Assembly: GCF_002078875.1 (NCBI RefSeq)
Contig: NC_034438.1
Location: forward strand, 66,293,404-66,357,403
Direction: 5' to 3'
DNA: 64,000 nucleotides
Origin: Numida meleagris
Taxonomy: Eukaryota; Chordata; Aves; Galliformes; Numididae
This document shows, in pieces, positions 60,691 through 64,000 of the stretch. Position 1 is the stretch's first letter; each line of letters opens with the position of its first letter. The notes below the pieces were generated by a model. It saw only the letters and a list, made by a program, of their open reading frames with translations, had not been told where the DNA came from and did not search any database. Both the position numbers and the translations under genes were made by a program.

Positions 60691-61430
60691 ATGACCACAG
60701 TCTTCAGGAGGCTCATCATGGTGTCCCGATTCCTGCGAGGTCCAGAACTGTGTCTGGACATTCTCATAGTCCTTTGGCGGACATACCCAAAGATATGAGC
60801 ATATAGGACCACCATGACCACAAAAGTGACCAGGTTGAAAATAGCCCAGAAGACCAGGTAGGAGTCACTATAGAGTGGTGCCATGTTGGAGCAGTGAGTG
60901 ATATCACAAATACAGTTCCATCCGACACTTGGTATGGCGCCCATTACGATGGCCATAGTCCAGATAACAACAATTACCACCACCACTCGCCGGTTGCTCA
61001 TCCGAGTATGTAGCTGCATGCGAAAGACTGTAATGTGCCGCTCAATAGCAATGGCCAACAGATTGGCCACAGAGGCTGTCAGGCTAGTGTCAATGAGACC
61101 CTGACGGAGAAGCCAGGTGCTTACAGTCAGTCTTCTAGTATTAGGTCCTGTGTTAAACATTAAGTAAAAGTAGGCCAGCCCTGCAAAAAAGTCTGCAGCA
61201 GCTAAGTTGGCCATTAAGTAATAAATAGGAAAGTGGAATCGGCGGTTGACATAAATAGCCACCATAACCAAGAGGTTGGCCAGCATGATGAAGATGCAGA
61301 CGGTAATCCCCAAGCCCATTACGAGCTTGCTGACAGTATTCCATTCAGTGGCTAGATATTTTCCACTCCGGTTATAAAAGAAGGCAATGGTTTCATTGTA
61401 GTAGCACTGTGGTTCACCCATGGCTGTGGA
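60683..61430 (-). CDS. LPAR1: LPAR1 coding exon (N-terminal domain to TM6), partial gene
   Basis: Lysophosphatidic acid receptor 1 is a plasma-membrane class A GPCR that couples LPA to Gi, Gq and G12/13. The exon encodes residues 16-264 plus the first base of codon 265 in mammalian numbering. Visible features are N-glycosylation sequons NET (27) and NRS (35), ligand-contact residues known from the LPA1 structure (Tyr34, Lys39, Arg124-Gln125), ERH in place of DRY after TM3, the LPA1-typical GWNCICD in the second extracellular loop, and five membrane segments. Near-identity to mammalian LPA1, including the stretch RRFHFPIYYLMANLAAADFF, separates it from LPAR2 and LPAR3. The exon begins Ser-Thr-Ala-Met after an AG acceptor, where mammals have Phe-Thr-Ala-Met. 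It ends at a GTAAGT donor in phase 1. The upstream coding exon (about 15 residues) was not found in the window. The assignment is very secure. Confidence 0.98.
61413..61427 (-). promoter_or_regulatory. LPAR1: Internal ATG of LPAR1 in strong Kozak context
   Basis: The minus strand reads CACAGCCATGGGT, with the ATG at 61421-61419. GCC before it and G at +4 give a near-optimal Kozak context. It equals Met19 of the canonical protein. A mouse LPA1 variant lacking the first 18 residues (mrec1.3) is known, so a transcript that omits the upstream coding exon could still give a functional receptor from here. Use in this species is inferred. Confidence 0.6.
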
Positions 61431-61475
61431 CTGAAAGAAGAGGGGGGGTGGGGAAAGAGAGAGAAAAAGAACGAC
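61431..61475 (-). promoter_or_regulatory. LPAR1: 3' splice acceptor and polypyrimidine tract before the LPAR1 large exon
   Basis: The minus strand carries about 40 bases that are almost all C or T, ending TCTTCTTTCAG at the exon edge (61430). The tract is long and strong. It happens to stay open in the LPAR1 reading frame, so translation of unspliced RNA would add a hydrophobic N-terminus. Confidence 0.9.
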
Positions 61476-64000
61476 ATCAGAACTAAAAACATATGATCGC
61501 CTCCATGGACAAGGCATGCACAGAGAGCAGGGAGAGGCACTGGAGGCAGAAAGGGAACATGCTTCAGAACAAATTTACTTTTTCAGAACAAACAGCATTC
61601 CACAAATCACAAACAATTGCTCTGAGGAGTCTAGTAACTGCAACCAGATTAGAAACAACCAGAAATGCTTCCATCTGCTCTGGGAATGAGCATGATTTCT
61701 GACATAGCTGTAAATTACATAATAAACATAAGAGCTTCTGTCCAGGCCAACCTGCTGAAAAGCTCACTTAGGGAGACAGGCATGCAATTCTTAATTAAAA
61801 GAAGTTAACTCTGTTACAGAACATTTTGTTTATGTTATCAGTGCATAAAACTATTGTTTGGCTGTAGCTGTGATAAGCTGCTCAAAGAGGAAGAAAAGTT
61901 GCTGCACTTCCCAGGAGGTTTTGATTCACTTAGATCTCCATCAGGAACATTTCTTGTTCTATTACAATCAATTACTCAAAGTGCAATTCCCAAAAGGCAA
62001 ATCTCACAAAAAGAAACTCTTCTGAGTAACATACTGGTTCCTTGTTTAGTGTGGTTTATCAGAAAGGACTTAATGACGAAATAGTAATAAAAAGAAAACC
62101 AACAAGAAGTTCATGTCTCCGTCTGAAGAGACTCAGGAGACCTGTCTTTGGTTTTACTGCTGTCAAAACTCTACTCACTGAAATTCATTTTTATTTTTCC
62201 TAATGCAGGAACAGAGGAGTTTTAGCAAGCAAGCAGGTAGTATGCCTGCTAGATCAACAAAATTAAAATGTAAGAATTTCTTCCCATTAAAACATGCAAA
62301 CAAAAAAAAAACCATGTTTTGGACTGCTTCAGCCATTCTGAAGGAAATGCTTCAGCTAACATAACCTTCAGGTTGAAACTAAAAATGTACACAAGTAGGA
62401 AACAGAATTAGTAATTGCACTCAAGTTAAAGTAGTATCTGATAAAGATTTCCTGAGAATTACTCAAAGCTATTTCTCTTTGCTTTCATTTGCACCTAGTT
62501 GTCAACACAAGTAAGCTAATTCCAATAAAGCAGTATACAAACCTTTCCACCCATAGCCCAAATGCTTTACATAGCAGCTAGATTTGTGCTACAGAAAAAG
62601 TTTTTTCTGAAAATGATTTTAAGTCTAACCTAAACATTGATCAGAAACATTTGCAAGCCCAGGATAATTAAGAACTAGAGTAAAGAGTATTTCTCAGCAC
62701 ACTGACTATAAAACTTAAATTGCTCCTCTAGGATACATCAACTCTTAGGATAAAAACCTTTCAGTCTTAATTATTTAAGAATTTTTAAAAGTTCTCATAT
62801 AAGATTTCTCCACTGCCTAGAAAAACTGATTTACAAGGCGTATTTAACAAAGGGAGACTTAGCTACAAGACATCTGGCTTTAATTCTTTGCTTAAGGACT
62901 GTGTGGTAACAACAGGTCAAGTATAAGAAGCCTTGAGGGAGGGAGGAAGTCACAGGAATGAATTAGTGGCCCTTACAAAAGCTTGCCAACATCTGCATTA
63001 ATTATGTGAATGGCCTAGTTTTTGCCCTCTATAGGAATATTTGGATGCAGTCTTACAATTTCAATTGCAGAGGAGGTCAGGTCTCCAAACTCTTGTAAAA
63101 GTTTGTTATCCTGAATAAATTCTCTCTTTGCCTATGTGTTTATTGATCTGAATTTTTCTTGCAGCTGGCTGCTGCCCATACTTGACAATTTTCACTCTGC
63201 TGTTGCTCCTGTAGAGAGAGGCAAATAACACCTGGCAGAATACATAATTTAAATGCAGAAACTTGAAATGCGGAAGATACTCCTTTCCTTTCTCCCTTGT
63301 TTCAATTTTATTTTGTATATGGGCTTCGACTTTGAAATGCTGCCCTGATATTGTAACAGCCTTCCTGCCCTCCTCATATGAAACCTGAAACAAGGCTCAC
63401 TGTAACACGCACCAAGTGCAGTGCATTTGTCTCATTCATAAAATGCCAAGCCAGGGCTGAACCAGTGCAATGCACATAAGAGTATGTAAAATGCTACACA
63501 GTGAGCCCTGTTAGGTTTGAAAACTGGACAGGGCCCAAATAACCCTGGAGTAAAAGCATGAGGCTGACTTCTTTCTTCTCTCATTTTGAAGACACAGGAA
63601 CAAAACGCCCTGCTGGTGTAAGGGATTCTGAAAGAAGTTTTGCGTACAGGCTGTGCTAATCTATAACCTGGAATCCTCCTTTAAAAGCAATCTTTTCAGT
63701 CCCAGGGGAAAGAGCAGTGTATCTCAGGATCTTGGTTGTGCATGTGCTTGCTTCTGAGAATTGAACTGGGAGCTGATTTGTGTCCACCAGTGGAGTTTCC
63801 AGGCGCCATAATAAATGGGCCCATTTGTGAGAGTAATAAGGAACAGGTCACTGACCAAAGTTCAGACAGGGGACTTCTAGATGATCAGCTTTCTTAGATG
63901 CCAACAGATGTCCTACAGGAAAGTTTTGACCTCACAGGTCACAAACATATGGAGATCCCAAGGCATCCCATTTATGCATGACACTGCTGTCTGGCAGCAA
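61476..64000 (-). other. LPAR1: 3' part of the LPAR1 intron upstream of the large exon
   Basis: AT-rich intronic sequence with no CR1 or LTR copy that I recognise. I looked for the short exon encoding the canonical LPAR1 N-terminus (Met-Ala-Ala start, donor after a Gln codon) on the minus strand and did not find it. That exon and the promoter are inferred to lie beyond 64000. The short ORFs here (for example 63106-63393 minus) have no recognisable family. Confidence 0.7.

Noticed and set aside
60898..61344. Small ORFs overlapping the LPAR1 large exon (plus 60898-61104, minus 61153-61344)
   Set aside because: They overlap real LPAR1 coding sequence in other frames and have no family match.
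61440..64000. The canonical first coding exon of LPAR1
   Set aside because: No minus-strand Met-Ala-Ala start followed by a donor after a Gln codon was found; it is probably beyond the window.

Overview
The window reads as vertebrate, specifically bird, genomic DNA and is probably galliform. It is AT-leaning and mostly non-coding. It carries many CR1 LINE fragments with the diagnostic 3' octamer repeat (ATTCTATG-type, read as CATAGAAT or CACAGAAT on the other strand), and two LTRs of avian endogenous-retrovirus type. There is no bacterial gene organisation, no CRISPR array and no rRNA or tRNA gene that I could recognise.

The one certain gene is LPAR1 (lysophosphatidic acid receptor 1, a class A GPCR) on the minus strand. 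Its large coding exon (61430 down to 60683) encodes the N-terminal ectodomain, TM1-TM5 and the start of TM6. Its last coding exon (31295 down to 30994) encodes the rest of TM6, TM7 and the C-terminal tail with a PDZ-type end. A phase-1 intron of 29,387 bp separates them, with clean GT..AG sites that restore the frame within a Gly codon in TM6. Together the exons encode 349 residues, equal to residues 16-364 of the 364-residue mammalian protein. The small exon with the canonical start codon is not in the window and should lie beyond 64000. LPAR1 orthologues map to human 9q31, which corresponds largely to chicken chromosome Z, so a Z-chromosome origin is a reasonable inference.

Layout: 1-30.7 kb is the flank downstream of LPAR1. 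It has no recognised gene, but holds two long unassigned minus-strand ORFs (3107-4679), CR1 copies at about 7.2, 8.1-10.1, 11.1-12.3, 14.3, 14.7, 21.6 and 25.3-26.4 kb, and two solo LTRs: 15424-15848 on plus, with TATTT target duplications, and 22657-23186 on minus, with CCAGT target duplications. 30.2-31.0 kb is the LPAR1 3' UTR with several possible polyadenylation signals. 31.3-60.7 kb is the large intron with five short CR1 copies and one octamer remnant. 61.4-64 kb is the 3' part of the preceding intron.

No previously undescribed biological system is evident. The most notable points are: a strong-context internal ATG in LPAR1 that matches a known short N-terminal form; two solo LTRs with intact target duplications; CR1 copies that are nested or internally deleted; and an unusually long unassigned ORF pair near 3.1-4.7 kb.
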